Below are positions 50,998 through 60,274 of a stretch of DNA of 64,000 nt, in pieces. A program made the translations under genes and the position numbers. The stretch comes from Hyphomicrobiales bacterium. GTDB lineage: Bacteria > Pseudomonadota > Alphaproteobacteria > Rhizobiales > Rhizobiaceae. The stretch spans positions 46,261-110,260 of the forward strand of contig JAALLE010000001.1 of the NCBI GenBank assembly GCA_011087605.1, read 5' to 3'. The notes under the pieces were generated by a model. That model did no database searches, was not told the DNA's origin, and saw only the letters and a list, made by a program, of their open reading frames with translations. Position 1 is the stretch's first letter; the number at the start of each line of letters is the position of its first letter.

Positions 50998-53126
50998 AAG
51001 ATCCTCAACAGGAGGACGCCGCGCTGCCGATTCTCAGGGACGATCTTGAAATCGTGCCAGCCGCAGCCCAGACCAATGGCGCACCTGCATGGGTGATATT
51101 TGATCCCGTTTCCAACCGCTATTTTGAAATTGGTCGGGAATTGCTCGACATGTTGATGCTTTGGCGAGCCGGAAGCGTGCTGGGTCTGATGCGGCGCATC
51201 AAGGCTGAGTTCGGCCGAAATGTCAGCAAGGAAGAAATCAGCGATGCAACTCACTTTTTAATTTCAAACGCACTGGTCAGGGACATTCCCGGCAATGATT
51301 ACAAGACCATGGCGCAAAAGAATGAATCGGCAAAAAAGTCGTTTCTCACCACGGCAATGCATTCCTATCTGTTTTTCCGTGTTCCCCTGTTTCGTCCTGA
51401 CCGAATATTGCGGGCAACGTGGTGGATGGTCAGTCCGCTGTTTACTCGAACCGCGGTTTGGATATTCGTTGTGCTGGGCATGGCAGGTCTCTATCTCGTA
51501 TCCCGGCAATGGGAGCAGTTTACCGGTACATTCCAGTTCATGCTTTCCTGGCAGGGGGCGATGCTCTACGGGGCAAGCCTGGTTGTCGTTAAGTCACTGC
51601 ATGAATTGGGCCATGCTTATATGAGCGTGCGCTACGGACTGCGCGTGCCGACAATTGGCATAGCTTTCATGGTGTTGATGCCGGTGCTCTACACGGACAC
51701 CAGTGGGGCCTGGACTTTGCGCTCCAGACGTCAAAGGTTGATGATCGATGGTGCTGGAATATTTACCGAACTCATTTTGGCATCGCTGGCAACAATCTTG
51801 TGGGTATTCCTGCCCGAAGGCGGATTGCGGCTATGCGTATTTGCCGTGGCGACCACATCCTGGGTCACATCCTTGGCGGTCAACCTTAATCCTCTGATGC
51901 GGTTTGATGGATATTATATTCTTTCCGATACGCTGGGATTTCAGAACCTGCAGAACCGCAGTTTCGACATGGCGCGCTGGCGGTTGCGTGAAATTCTGTT
52001 CGGACTGGGTGAGCCGGCGCCGGAAGTCCTCACCCCACGGATGCGTCGACTGGTTGTCCTGCACGCCTGGTGTACATGGATTTACCGATTCTTCCTGTTT
52101 TTGGGCATCGCGCTGCTGGTCTACACATTTTTCATCAAGATCATCGGGATCATCCTGTTCGTCATCGAAATACTCTGGTTCATCCTGTTGCCAATCTGGC
52201 GTGAGATTAAATTTTGGTGGACACTCAAGGGGCAAATTATGTTTTCAAAACGCTTTTGGTTTTCTTCGCTGGTGGCAGCCGGTCTGACGGGTTTGGCAAT
52301 CACTCCCTGGTCGACCCAAATCACCATTCCATCGTTGATGACGGCAAAACAGGAGAGGTCTCTGTTCGCTTCACTGCCAGCCCGAATTGTCAAACTTGAT
52401 CTTGTCGAGGGGGAGGCGGTTGAAGAAGGTGAAATTCTGGTTCGGCTGCAGTCGCCGGAACTGGAGCGCGATCTTGTATTAGCAAGTGAGCGCAAATTGC
52501 TGCTGGAAAGCCGTATAGATCGGTCCGGCTCCGATGATCAGGACAGGGCATCTTTGATCGTTTTGACCAACGAACTGGAATCCGTCAAAGAAGAGATCGA
52601 AGGCCTGCAGCGTGTCAGCCAACAATTGGTAATTCGCGCACCCTTTGCAGGAACCGTCACTGATGTTGACCCGGAACTTCATACCGGTTTGTGGGTCAAC
52701 ACCAATTCGCCCCTTGCCATGTTGCAATCGCCACAGGCACCCCGCATCAAGGGTTATGTTAGCGAGCAAAACGTCTTTCGATTTGCCGTCGGCACTTCAG
52801 CACGTTTCGTGCCGGATAATCCTGAACTACCCATCGTGGCAGCTACCGTCTCAAATGTCTCCGAAGTCAGCTCTCAGCAGTTGGATGAGCCCTATCTGGC
52901 CCTGCCATTTGGTGGGTCGATAGCGATTGAGGAAGCCAAAAAGGACGAGCTGCGACCGATGGAAGCGGCCTATTCCGTGGGCCTCGAACCGAGATTTGAG
53001 GGCAATTCGTCGCATCCGAAAATGGCGGTGCGCGGGGTGGCGATCCTGGAGGGTGAACCGCAGAGCTTTTATGATCGCGCCAAATTGCAGGTTCTCAAGG
53101 TACTGGTGCGCGAACTCGGTGCTTGA
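50982..53126 (+). CDS. PqqD-like/M50 metallopeptidase/HlyD fusion membrane protein
   Basis: 714 residues. Residues about 36-100 resemble PqqD-like precursor-binding modules (WVIFDPVSNRYFEIGRELLDMLMLWRAG...VSKEEISDATHFLISNALV). Residues 150-420 are a multi-pass M50-type peptidase with the zinc motif HELGH at 207-211 and NPLMRFDGYY (Asp309). Residues 440-714 are a HlyD-like periplasmic arm (LPARIVKLDLVEGEAVEEGEILVRLQSPELERDL, coiled coil, VIRAPFAGTVTDVDPELHTGLWVNTNSPLAML, then IKGYVSEQNVFRF). This fold resembles inner-membrane parts of peptide/adhesin export modules. No ABC transporter is present in the cluster, so this protein may be the inner-membrane component. Cleavage activity is inferred, not shown. 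Confidence 0.85.
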   Translation: MDGLLKDPQQEDAALPILRDDLEIVPAAAQTNGAPAWVIFDPVSNRYFEIGRELLDMLMLWRAGSVLGLMRRIKAEFGRNVSKEEISDATHFLISNALVRDIPGNDYKTMAQKNESAKKSFLTTAMHSYLFFRVPLFRPDRILRATWWMVSPLFTRTAVWIFVVLGMAGLYLVSRQWEQFTGTFQFMLSWQGAMLYGASLVVVKSLHELGHAYMSVRYGLRVPTIGIAFMVLMPVLYTDTSGAWTLRSRRQRLMIDGAGIFTELILASLATILWVFLPEGGLRLCVFAVATTSWVTSLAVNLNPLMRFDGYYILSDTLGFQNLQNRSFDMARWRLREILFGLGEPAPEVLTPRMRRLVVLHAWCTWIYRFFLFLGIALLVYTFFIKIIGIILFVIEILWFILLPIWREIKFWWTLKGQIMFSKRFWFSSLVAAGLTGLAITPWSTQITIPSLMTAKQERSLFASLPARIVKLDLVEGEAVEEGEILVRLQSPELERDLVLASERKLLLESRIDRSGSDDQDRASLIVLTNELESVKEEIEGLQRVSQQLVIRAPFAGTVTDVDPELHTGLWVNTNSPLAMLQSPQAPRIKGYVSEQNVFRFAVGTSARFVPDNPELPIVAATVSNVSEVSSQQLDEPYLALPFGGSIAIEEAKKDELRPMEAAYSVGLEPRFEGNSSHPKMAVRGVAILEGEPQSFYDRAKLQVLKVLVRELGA

Positions 53127-53136
53127 GCAGATTTAG

Positions 53137-53167
53137 CCAGCAATATCCGTGCAAATGCTGGATTTTT
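53137..53167 (+). terminator. probable intrinsic terminator after the export cluster
   Basis: CCAGCA (53137-53142) pairs with TGCTGG (53156-53161), followed by ATTTTT, 11 bp after the stop of the M50-HlyD gene. The stem is six base pairs with a 13-base loop, moderate strength. It separates the export cluster from the AAA operon. Confidence 0.45.
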
Positions 53168-53330
53168 GCCCCACCCTGCCTATATTGATCGAATAATAAA
53201 GAAATATATTGCTCGCTGATTCCTGTGTTTCAGGTTGGATATGGAACAAACCGGAATTCTGCAGAAATAATGTTGTTGGTACGGGTGAGATTTCCGTTAA
53301 ACCAAATACTGTTCAGGGAAGGAAATCACC

Positions 53331-54419
53331 ATGTCCGACATGACCAAATTTGACCGCGAAATTGAAAAAACACGCGCAACCGTTGAAGAGATGCGCGGCA
53401 AGATCGAACAGAGCGGTGTTCTGCTCGAAGAACTGGCCAAGTCTGAATCAATTGGTGATGCTGATTTCGACATTGAAAATGCCCGCATCGACGATGTGCT
53501 GCGTCAGCAAAAGGTGATGGAGGGCAATATTGCAGACCTGATAATCGGTCTGGAAGATGCCACCAATGTATTCGGGGCCGAATTTGAATCGATGAAGAGC
53601 TTTACTGCCTGGGAAAGCTTTGTCGGTATTTTTTCCAAGCAACGGGCCCAACGCATGCGCACTGACCGGGTTCGCAATATGTCCCTGGCAGGCAACCTGC
53701 AGGAGTTGTTGACCAAGTCCGATACGATTACCGGTATTTTGAAAAATCAGGAAGATATTCTCAATCAGAGATACGAGACATCGGAAGCCAGCCTCCGTTC
53801 GGCTATTGAGCGTCGCAAGGAAACTGTCTCCCAGCTGGAAACAACCCAGAACCGCATTGAAGAACTGAACCCGATGCTGCTGGATCTTGAAAACCAGATC
53901 TCTGTTGCCACAGATCAAAAGAAGCGCACAGACCTAGAAGGGGAGCGTTCCAAACTGGCAACCGAATATAATGCCATGCAGGCAAAGGAACAGGAATTGC
54001 TGGCGGAAAGTCAGACACTTGAGCGCTATACGTCGATGTTCCAGACATTTGTTGATTCGCTGAACAACCAGAAAGCTGCTCAGGCAACCCTGATCAACAA
54101 GCTTACAATAGATACTGAACAGCGCATTGTTTTGTACAAGGCTCTGGAGGATTCATTGAAAACTGCTGCACAACAGGATGTGGCACATAAAATCAACACG
54201 TTGGGCAATCAGGTGGATACTGCTGCCGAAAGTACCATGGCAGGCATTGGTGCGGCGGCTCAAAGTCATATCGGCGACCTGCTTGAAATGCATGAAAAGA
54301 ATATGGTCTCCACAAAAGATATTCAGCGGCGCAAGCAATTGGCCGATGACGCCTTTGCCAGACGTTTCCAGGAAGTCTTGGATAAGCATAACAAGGCCGA
54401 ATATATCGGCCAGGCATAG
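53331..54419 (+). CDS. coiled-coil protein of the AAA operon (DUF6384-like)
   Basis: 362 residues with GGAAGGAAATCACC before the ATG. It is soluble, with no signal or membrane segment, and almost entirely helical; heptads are clear in DKRRKETVSQLETTQNRIEELNPMLLDLENQ-type stretches near residues 160-270 and in the N-terminal EIEKTRATVEEMRGKIEQSG. A central hydrophobic stretch ESMKSFTAWESFVGIFSKQRAQRMRTD may be a docking element. I recall similar proteins being grouped as DUF6384, but I could not check. As the first gene of the operon it may be the scaffold on which the ATPase acts. Function unknown. Confidence 0.7.
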   Translation: MSDMTKFDREIEKTRATVEEMRGKIEQSGVLLEELAKSESIGDADFDIENARIDDVLRQQKVMEGNIADLIIGLEDATNVFGAEFESMKSFTAWESFVGIFSKQRAQRMRTDRVRNMSLAGNLQELLTKSDTITGILKNQEDILNQRYETSEASLRSAIERRKETVSQLETTQNRIEELNPMLLDLENQISVATDQKKRTDLEGERSKLATEYNAMQAKEQELLAESQTLERYTSMFQTFVDSLNNQKAAQATLINKLTIDTEQRIVLYKALEDSLKTAAQQDVAHKINTLGNQVDTAAESTMAGIGAAAQSHIGDLLEMHEKNMVSTKDIQRRKQLADDAFARRFQEVLDKHNKAEYIGQA

Positions 54420-54434
54420 CCGTAACGTCGGACC

Positions 54435-55598
54435 ATGGTGACGACCGAAAACCAACAGAAAAACCGGCCAGCCACCGTTGGCCGATATTTCCGCGCCATC
54501 GATGCGGCACTCGATGGGCTGGAAACCTATCTGCGCGAAGACGATTCACCGTTGTACAATCATGAACTGATTGGCAGCGTGTTGGCTGGCTATATCGACC
54601 GGCTAAACCACTCGTTCAGAGCCTGGGAAAACCGCATCTCCTTTGCCGACAGGTTCCGGATCAATCAGGCTGAAAGCGGTTATCCGCTGTATCGCAACGT
54701 ATTGGATCTGGACAACGATGCCAAAACGGCCAGCAAGCAATTGGCCGAAATGCCACCGGCAGACACGCTGCGGCAGGATATGGTCGATTACATATTGTTG
54801 AAGAAGAAGTTTCCCGGCGCGCTGCAAAAGGCAATGGCCAAACGGCTATATCTGGAAGAAGTTTTGGAAGGTGATGTTTTTCAGCCGTTTATTCTGCCTA
54901 AAACGATAAAGGTATCCGTCAATTCCAAGACTGGACGGCCTTTCTATGTGGTGCATTGGGGAAGTTTCGACGGCAGTGCCAATCTGCCGATGGTCTACAT
55001 AGCGGTGATCGAAGATTCATCAAAAGACATGCAAAAATTGCTGATGAGTGGTGACCGGCTCAAAAAGGGTCTGGATATACCTTTTCCGATTGAAGGTCTG
55101 TTGAACCCGGAGCTGGCCCACCAGTTTGACGATTTTTGCGAGAAGAATTCGGCATACGGCCTCACTCTGGCGACAATTGCCGACAACATGGATCGTGATT
55201 TTGAGTTTCTGCACCCGGTGCAGTTGAGGCGCATTGTGATGGGGCCGTTTTATTCGGCAGGTGTCACCAGTCATGGACGGATTGTCGAGAACATTCTGGA
55301 ACAGGTCAGTCAGGAAGATAATGCCTGGATGCTGACATGGACGGTGCAGGAATTGTTTTCGGTGTCGGAAAGTCCAGCCAAATGGGGGCTGTGGGGGTCA
55401 ACACCAGCCAAACAGACCTATCACATAGACACCAATGATCTTGAGGCTGTTCAACAGGGCGTCAGTGCCTATCAGCGACATGCATTGATCCCGCACGAGG
55501 CCTATCAGGCAATCTATGCCAGCGGCAAAACCGATGCTGTTTTCACCGGTTACAGCACCCATGTAATTTCCGGCAGTCAGGTATTGAGAGATTTTTAG
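54435..55598 (+). CDS. unknown protein, second gene of the AAA operon
   Basis: 387 residues, 15 bp after the preceding stop. Soluble, no signal peptide. The N-terminal half is helical (YFRAIDAALDGLETYLREDDSPLYNHELIGSVLAGYIDRLNHSFRAWENRISFADRFR), the second half has a beta-rich core (PFYVVHWGSFDGSANLPMVYIAVIEDSSKDMQKLLM) and LHPVQLRRIVMGPFYSAGVTSHGRIVENIL. I recognise no family. Conserved order with the ATPase gene suggests a direct partner. Confidence 0.65.
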   Translation: MVTTENQQKNRPATVGRYFRAIDAALDGLETYLREDDSPLYNHELIGSVLAGYIDRLNHSFRAWENRISFADRFRINQAESGYPLYRNVLDLDNDAKTASKQLAEMPPADTLRQDMVDYILLKKKFPGALQKAMAKRLYLEEVLEGDVFQPFILPKTIKVSVNSKTGRPFYVVHWGSFDGSANLPMVYIAVIEDSSKDMQKLLMSGDRLKKGLDIPFPIEGLLNPELAHQFDDFCEKNSAYGLTLATIADNMDRDFEFLHPVQLRRIVMGPFYSAGVTSHGRIVENILEQVSQEDNAWMLTWTVQELFSVSESPAKWGLWGSTPAKQTYHIDTNDLEAVQQGVSAYQRHALIPHEAYQAIYASGKTDAVFTGYSTHVISGSQVLRDF

Positions 55599-55600
55599 TT

Positions 55601-57505
55601 ATGGATATTGGTCTGACCACATTGCGTGAATCCGAGATTGAAAAGCACCGCGCTGTTGCCCAGTCGCTTGTGACAAATTTTGTGCAGGTCAAAACCGGCA
55701 AAACCGAAAGCCAAACAGAAATTGCCGGCACCCGGCGCCGCTTTGTCTCCACTGTTTCTACAGCAGGCACCAAACACACCCACAAGGTGGAGTTCACAAA
55801 ATCAATCGCCGCGATCAATCCCGAAGATGGGTTGTTGTCGCTGGCTCAGCATGGCCTCTTGTTCAAAACCAGAAGGGCATTGGCAGTCGCTCTGGCAATT
55901 GGTGACAAATTTGCAGAACAGACCGGTCTCGACGCCCTCACGCGTAAGAATCTGGGGGGCGATCTGTCCGGCAAGGAGATGGATCGGTTTCGCGCGCTGG
56001 TTGAATCATCTGCATATATTGCAGCATTTTCGGCCGCTGCCTATTTGCTGCAAATGCTGCCGGAGGAAGGAGAGCCCGCCAATGATGTCGGTGAACCGGA
56101 CTTTCTTTTCGACACCCCACAGGATGCCTTGAAAGGCCTGATTGCCTGTATTGATGAGGCGATCCAGTCGTGTTCTGACGATCAGACTATGACCGCCCGC
56201 GCGCGCGAATCTGTGCGCCTGTCGATGGATGAATTGCTGCAAAGGCGGGCCCGGTTTGGCGCGCTGGGAAGTTTTGAGCAGGTGCATTTGCGTCTGGAGA
56301 GTGATGGCTTTGAGCTCAACGGCTTTGACGTTGCTCCGGGAGCCAAGCGCTCCAAACTGGTGATGCAGTTTAAGCAACCAAACGAAATTATCGGCAACCA
56401 CATTGCCAAATATCAGGCCATCAAATTGTCAAAAATGCTGATGGCCTACGATTTCGAGCGGCAGATGAACCCATTTGTTGAACTCGGTGGGTTCCTGTTC
56501 ACCTTTATCGGCGACGGCTCTCCAGGAACCGGTAAGACGATCCTGATCCAGATGATCGCCGGAATGATCAATGATTATTGCCAAATTGCCGGATACGGCT
56601 TCACTTATGAGAATTTCGGCGTTGACCAGATCTCTTCCTATCAGGGCAAGTCAGGTCAAAACTGCAAACAATTTGTCACCAATGTATTGAACAGTAAGAC
56701 GATCGGTTTCGGCACGGTGGACGATATTGATCAGGTCGCGGCCAAGCGCTCTGACGACCGGGCGTCTGCGGGCCAGCAAGAAGTGACCGCTGTGTTGATG
56801 GAGAGTTTTGCTGGTGCAAAAACCGTGGTGCGCGGGAACTGTGCCTTTGGCATGTTTTCCAATTATCCCGAAAATGTCGATGATGCGCTGCGCCAAAGGG
56901 CGGGTGCTCGCTGGTTGGTAGACGGACCTCAGACCCGCGACGACTATATTGATATTTTTGCGCTGCTGGCTGGGAAAAACCATGAAATTCCGCTTGGCGA
57001 TCATGACTTGTTTGAAGCCCAGGTGATACAAAAGGCGGTAAGCGAGGCCTATGCCGATCTGTCAAAACCCCAGGAAGAGGGCATGGTCACCGTCTACAAC
57101 CGGTATATGGACGATGTTGGAGAGCCGAAGACGCTGGCCGATATCGGCACCTATCTTCACATGATCAAGAAGGCCGAGCCACGTTTTACCGGACGCGCCA
57201 TCAAGAATATTACCGATGCCATCAAGATGCGGGCGATGGATATCGAACTGCCAGACGAGTGGTTTGAGAGGCCGGAAGCTTTCATGCACAAGCCCTATGA
57301 CGCCAAACGCGACATGATTGCCGAACTGCGCTCACCATTCACGATGGACATGGTGATGCAGGAGATCAACCGATACGCTGATTCTGAATTCCGCTATACC
57401 GACAAATCGGACAGTGCGGCCGTTGAAGAAATAATTCGCCGCGAACGCCAACGGGAGCGAGCGATTGCTGAAATGGAAGCCATGAAGAAGGACGGGCGCT
57501 GGTGA
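55601..57505 (+). CDS. AAA+ ATPase, third gene of the operon
   Basis: 634 residues, starting 3 bp after the previous stop. Residues 1-290 are a family-specific N-domain; the AAA module has Walker A GDGSPGTGKT (304-313), Walker B TIGFGTVDDIDQV (Asp375/376, with Asp where most AAA+ have Glu), a sensor-1-like segment CAFGMFSNYPENVDDALRQRAGAR (Asn421, with arginines 431, 433 and 437 as finger candidates) and a helical lid. ATP binding is very likely; the Asp at the catalytic position may slow hydrolysis. It is the energy source of the operon and may remodel or assemble the coiled-coil and membrane partners. The next gene starts inside this stop (4-bp overlap). Confidence 0.85.
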   Translation: MDIGLTTLRESEIEKHRAVAQSLVTNFVQVKTGKTESQTEIAGTRRRFVSTVSTAGTKHTHKVEFTKSIAAINPEDGLLSLAQHGLLFKTRRALAVALAIGDKFAEQTGLDALTRKNLGGDLSGKEMDRFRALVESSAYIAAFSAAAYLLQMLPEEGEPANDVGEPDFLFDTPQDALKGLIACIDEAIQSCSDDQTMTARARESVRLSMDELLQRRARFGALGSFEQVHLRLESDGFELNGFDVAPGAKRSKLVMQFKQPNEIIGNHIAKYQAIKLSKMLMAYDFERQMNPFVELGGFLFTFIGDGSPGTGKTILIQMIAGMINDYCQIAGYGFTYENFGVDQISSYQGKSGQNCKQFVTNVLNSKTIGFGTVDDIDQVAAKRSDDRASAGQQEVTAVLMESFAGAKTVVRGNCAFGMFSNYPENVDDALRQRAGARWLVDGPQTRDDYIDIFALLAGKNHEIPLGDHDLFEAQVIQKAVSEAYADLSKPQEEGMVTVYNRYMDDVGEPKTLADIGTYLHMIKKAEPRFTGRAIKNITDAIKMRAMDIELPDEWFERPEAFMHKPYDAKRDMIAELRSPFTMDMVMQEINRYADSEFRYTDKSDSAAVEEIIRRERQRERAIAEMEAMKKDGRW

Positions 57506-58788
57506 AACTGCTGGAAGAATCTGAACTGATCTTCGGGCGCATGATGCCGGTGGTCGAGCCGCATCTGATTGAGCGCTACAATCAGGCGTTGTCAGGATTT
57601 GGTCTGAAAAAAACCCGGCTTAAAAAGTTTCGCATCGATATGACCGGTTTTTCGCCAGAAGTGGCGGAAGAACTGGACGATCCACAATATCTTGACCCCC
57701 ACGGCATCAATCGGCGCTTTATTGTCCTGTCCCCCAACCAGGTAAATCTGCCGGTAGTCCACACGGCATTTTCCAACACCGGAAAACTGATGCATCAGTT
57801 TTTTGACGGCAACGCTAAGGCCATTAATGCACTGACGATCAAAGACGTTGTCTATGGCGAGATCGAAGATCCTATTCTGGAGGCCCATGACATTGAAGAT
57901 CTTCTGTCGATCGAGCAGGTCGAGTTCAAGGTGTTTACAGGGCAGAATCTTGCCAGACAAGCACTGGATCTGCGCCTCAAGATGGATCGACTGACCAAGG
58001 AGCCCGACGCCTGGCGTGACGATGACATGCTGAAGGAAATGGTTGCGCTGGCCAAGTCCACCGGTGACATTCGAACCAATGATCTGGTCCCCACCGAGGT
58101 GGTGTTTCGCCACAATACATTCTGGTCAAGCCATTTTGGCGGCGTTTATGTGTTTATCGACGAGCGAGAGACAACGGTTATTGGCGATCCCTCCGCGCCC
58201 GGTTTTCGCCGCAGCCGCCCCTGGCAAGTGAGTTATATTGATCGCAATGATCTCGATCTGGTCTATCGTTTCCTGGTGGACACCGGCCGGGTTGATATTC
58301 CACGAGGCTCCTGGATTGAACGCACCGGTTATCTCGATCATCGTATTGAAACGCTGATCACCATGCTGGCATTCCACAAAGCACCCCGGCGCAAGCACAA
58401 TCCAACTTCCAGTCGCTGGATAAAAAGTTGGGTGAATTCAAATACTTCTCTTGTTGAAAAAGAGGGCACTTTACCGTTTTTGCTTTGGGCCAAGCGCGAA
58501 TACGAAGCCTGGGCCACCGTCGATCTGGATGAGATTGATGCGCGTGGAAAGTTTATCCTGTCGCGCGCCAAGCCGGGACACGATGACCAATGGTTGGTCA
58601 ATCGGCTGATATCGGATTATGTGCCATTTGACTTTGTGACCCGCTATGTTTTCAACAAGCCTGCCTTCTATTCTGACTATGCCAGGTGGGGTGGCGGATT
58701 AAAGGAACATGTTGTCGAACGGGTGCAGGACACCTACTTGAATAACAAATCACGCTTCCGAACCGAGATGTTCGGCATGCATTCTTAA
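57502..58788 (+). CDS. unknown protein, fourth gene of the AAA operon (DUF6638-like)
   Basis: 428 residues from GTG 57502, overlapping the ATPase stop by 4 bp (GTGA), a sign of translational coupling. Soluble. Distinctive segments: YNQALSGFGLKKTRLKKFRIDMTGFSPEVAEEL, INRRFIVLSPNQVNLPVVHTAFSNTGKLMHQFF, VVFRHNTFWSSHFGGVYVFIDERETTVIGDPS, and LLWAKREYEAWATVDLDEIDARGKFILSRAKPGHDDQWLVNRLISDYVPFDF. I recall a family of this size in the same context (DUF6638); the label is unverified. Function unknown. Confidence 0.65.
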   Translation: MKLLEESELIFGRMMPVVEPHLIERYNQALSGFGLKKTRLKKFRIDMTGFSPEVAEELDDPQYLDPHGINRRFIVLSPNQVNLPVVHTAFSNTGKLMHQFFDGNAKAINALTIKDVVYGEIEDPILEAHDIEDLLSIEQVEFKVFTGQNLARQALDLRLKMDRLTKEPDAWRDDDMLKEMVALAKSTGDIRTNDLVPTEVVFRHNTFWSSHFGGVYVFIDERETTVIGDPSAPGFRRSRPWQVSYIDRNDLDLVYRFLVDTGRVDIPRGSWIERTGYLDHRIETLITMLAFHKAPRRKHNPTSSRWIKSWVNSNTSLVEKEGTLPFLLWAKREYEAWATVDLDEIDARGKFILSRAKPGHDDQWLVNRLISDYVPFDFVTRYVFNKPAFYSDYARWGGGLKEHVVERVQDTYLNNKSRFRTEMFGMHS

Positions 58789-58811
58789 TCTTTCGGGACA
58801 GAAAGCCATCA

Positions 58812-59930
58812 ATGTTAGATCCAATCGTCAATTTCTTCGTCCGGGTATTCAATCTCATCGGGCAGGGCATTGGTTGGTGTATTGCCATGATGCTTTGGCC
58901 CTTTGTCGCCTTTAGCAGATGGTACACCAAACGGGGTTGGGTTCTGAAATCTGTTTTTGGTCTGATTATCCTGCTGATCGTTGCCAGCTATGTTTATTTG
59001 TTCTCAATCACGCAGTTCTGGAGCGGCTTCGACCGTGATTACGCCAGGGTCTATGTGACCGAGGCCGGATCACCATCAGCTGGGGATACGATCACATCAA
59101 CCACCGGTGGAACCAAGCAGTGCCAGCCATCGAATATTGTTCGTGCCACCGCCGATCTGATCGACTTTAATGTCAATCAGAACACCTGGATTCCATCAAC
59201 GGTATTTTCGAAACTGGGCTTTTTCGGCATTCCTTGGAAAAACACCCCTTATTTTGACAACAAGGCGGCCTTTCAGCTTGGCATCAACAAAGCTCTGCGC
59301 CGGACCTCCATTGAACTGGTTGATCGACTGGGCAGGGTCCGGGGCACGTCTGGCATCAATCAAAACCTGCAGGATGCCCGCACCAGTCTGGCCTATGACG
59401 AAGACAGCTGGTTCTTCTCGATGGACCCGTTTGGCTTCCGCACAACCACTCAATCCAACTATCGACGGGCACAGGAGCGGCTTGCTGCCTTTAATCAAGA
59501 ATTGCAGACCTGCGTCACGAATTTTGATGCACGTCCGGACAATCTGCTGGAGTTTTTCGACCGTATCACCAAGGATATCGGCTCAACTTCGGACATTCTG
59601 CGCACCCGCATGGAAGCCAGCAATATGGGCTGGCTCGATCCCCGTGCCGATGATCGGTTCTGGTTTGCTTATGGTGAGCTATACGCCTATTCGGGAATTC
59701 TCGCCGCTGCTCGGGCCGATTTCAGTGAAGTGGTGTCCACCAGAAATCTCGAACAGCTTTGGGTACGTACCGAAGATCAGTTGCGCTCGGCCCTCAATTT
59801 GACCCCGGGCATCATATCCAATGGCCATGAAGCAAGTTGGATCATGCCGACACATCTTGCGACAATGGGGTTTTACATCCTGCGCGTGCGTGCCAATCTG
59901 GTCGAAATGCGCGACGTGTTGGACCGCTAA
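58812..59930 (+). CDS. DUF2333-family inner-membrane protein, fifth gene of the AAA operon
   Basis: 372 residues. An N-terminal hydrophobic region (about residues 5-35) and a clear membrane helix (VLKSVFGLIILLIVASYVYLFSI, near 48-70) anchor a large C-terminal domain in the periplasm: CQPSNIVRATADLIDFNVNQNTWIPSTVFSKLGFFGIPWKNTPYFDNKAAFQLGI...RRAQERLAAFNQELQ... and MGWLDPRADDRFWFAYGELYAYSGILAAARADF. This is the DUF2333 pattern. It probably ties the soluble AAA machinery to the inner membrane. Function unknown. Confidence 0.78.
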   Translation: MLDPIVNFFVRVFNLIGQGIGWCIAMMLWPFVAFSRWYTKRGWVLKSVFGLIILLIVASYVYLFSITQFWSGFDRDYARVYVTEAGSPSAGDTITSTTGGTKQCQPSNIVRATADLIDFNVNQNTWIPSTVFSKLGFFGIPWKNTPYFDNKAAFQLGINKALRRTSIELVDRLGRVRGTSGINQNLQDARTSLAYDEDSWFFSMDPFGFRTTTQSNYRRAQERLAAFNQELQTCVTNFDARPDNLLEFFDRITKDIGSTSDILRTRMEASNMGWLDPRADDRFWFAYGELYAYSGILAAARADFSEVVSTRNLEQLWVRTEDQLRSALNLTPGIISNGHEASWIMPTHLATMGFYILRVRANLVEMRDVLDR

Positions 59931-60274
59931 TACATCAGTGAATTAATTCACTCACTTTTGTAGATATTTTGGGCAATTGGCAAATAATTTCCACAAAAAA
60001 TCGATTTTTGACGAAATATATTCCGAAAAATTATAGAAAACCCACTATATTTGGCACCTTACCCATTGAAAAATATAGGGATTGGCCATTCTGTTTTTGC
60101 CTGTAGATTTAATTTCGCCGGGTTGTTATGAAACTTCAGCTGAATATTTATCTTTATAAATAGTCTTGGCAGGCAGTTTTATAAACAAAGGTCATCAGGT
60201 GTCGGCGCGCGTAGTAGGATAGACGCAACGCACATATGTAGGCGATGACCACCGCCCGTGGGGATGGGCGAATT

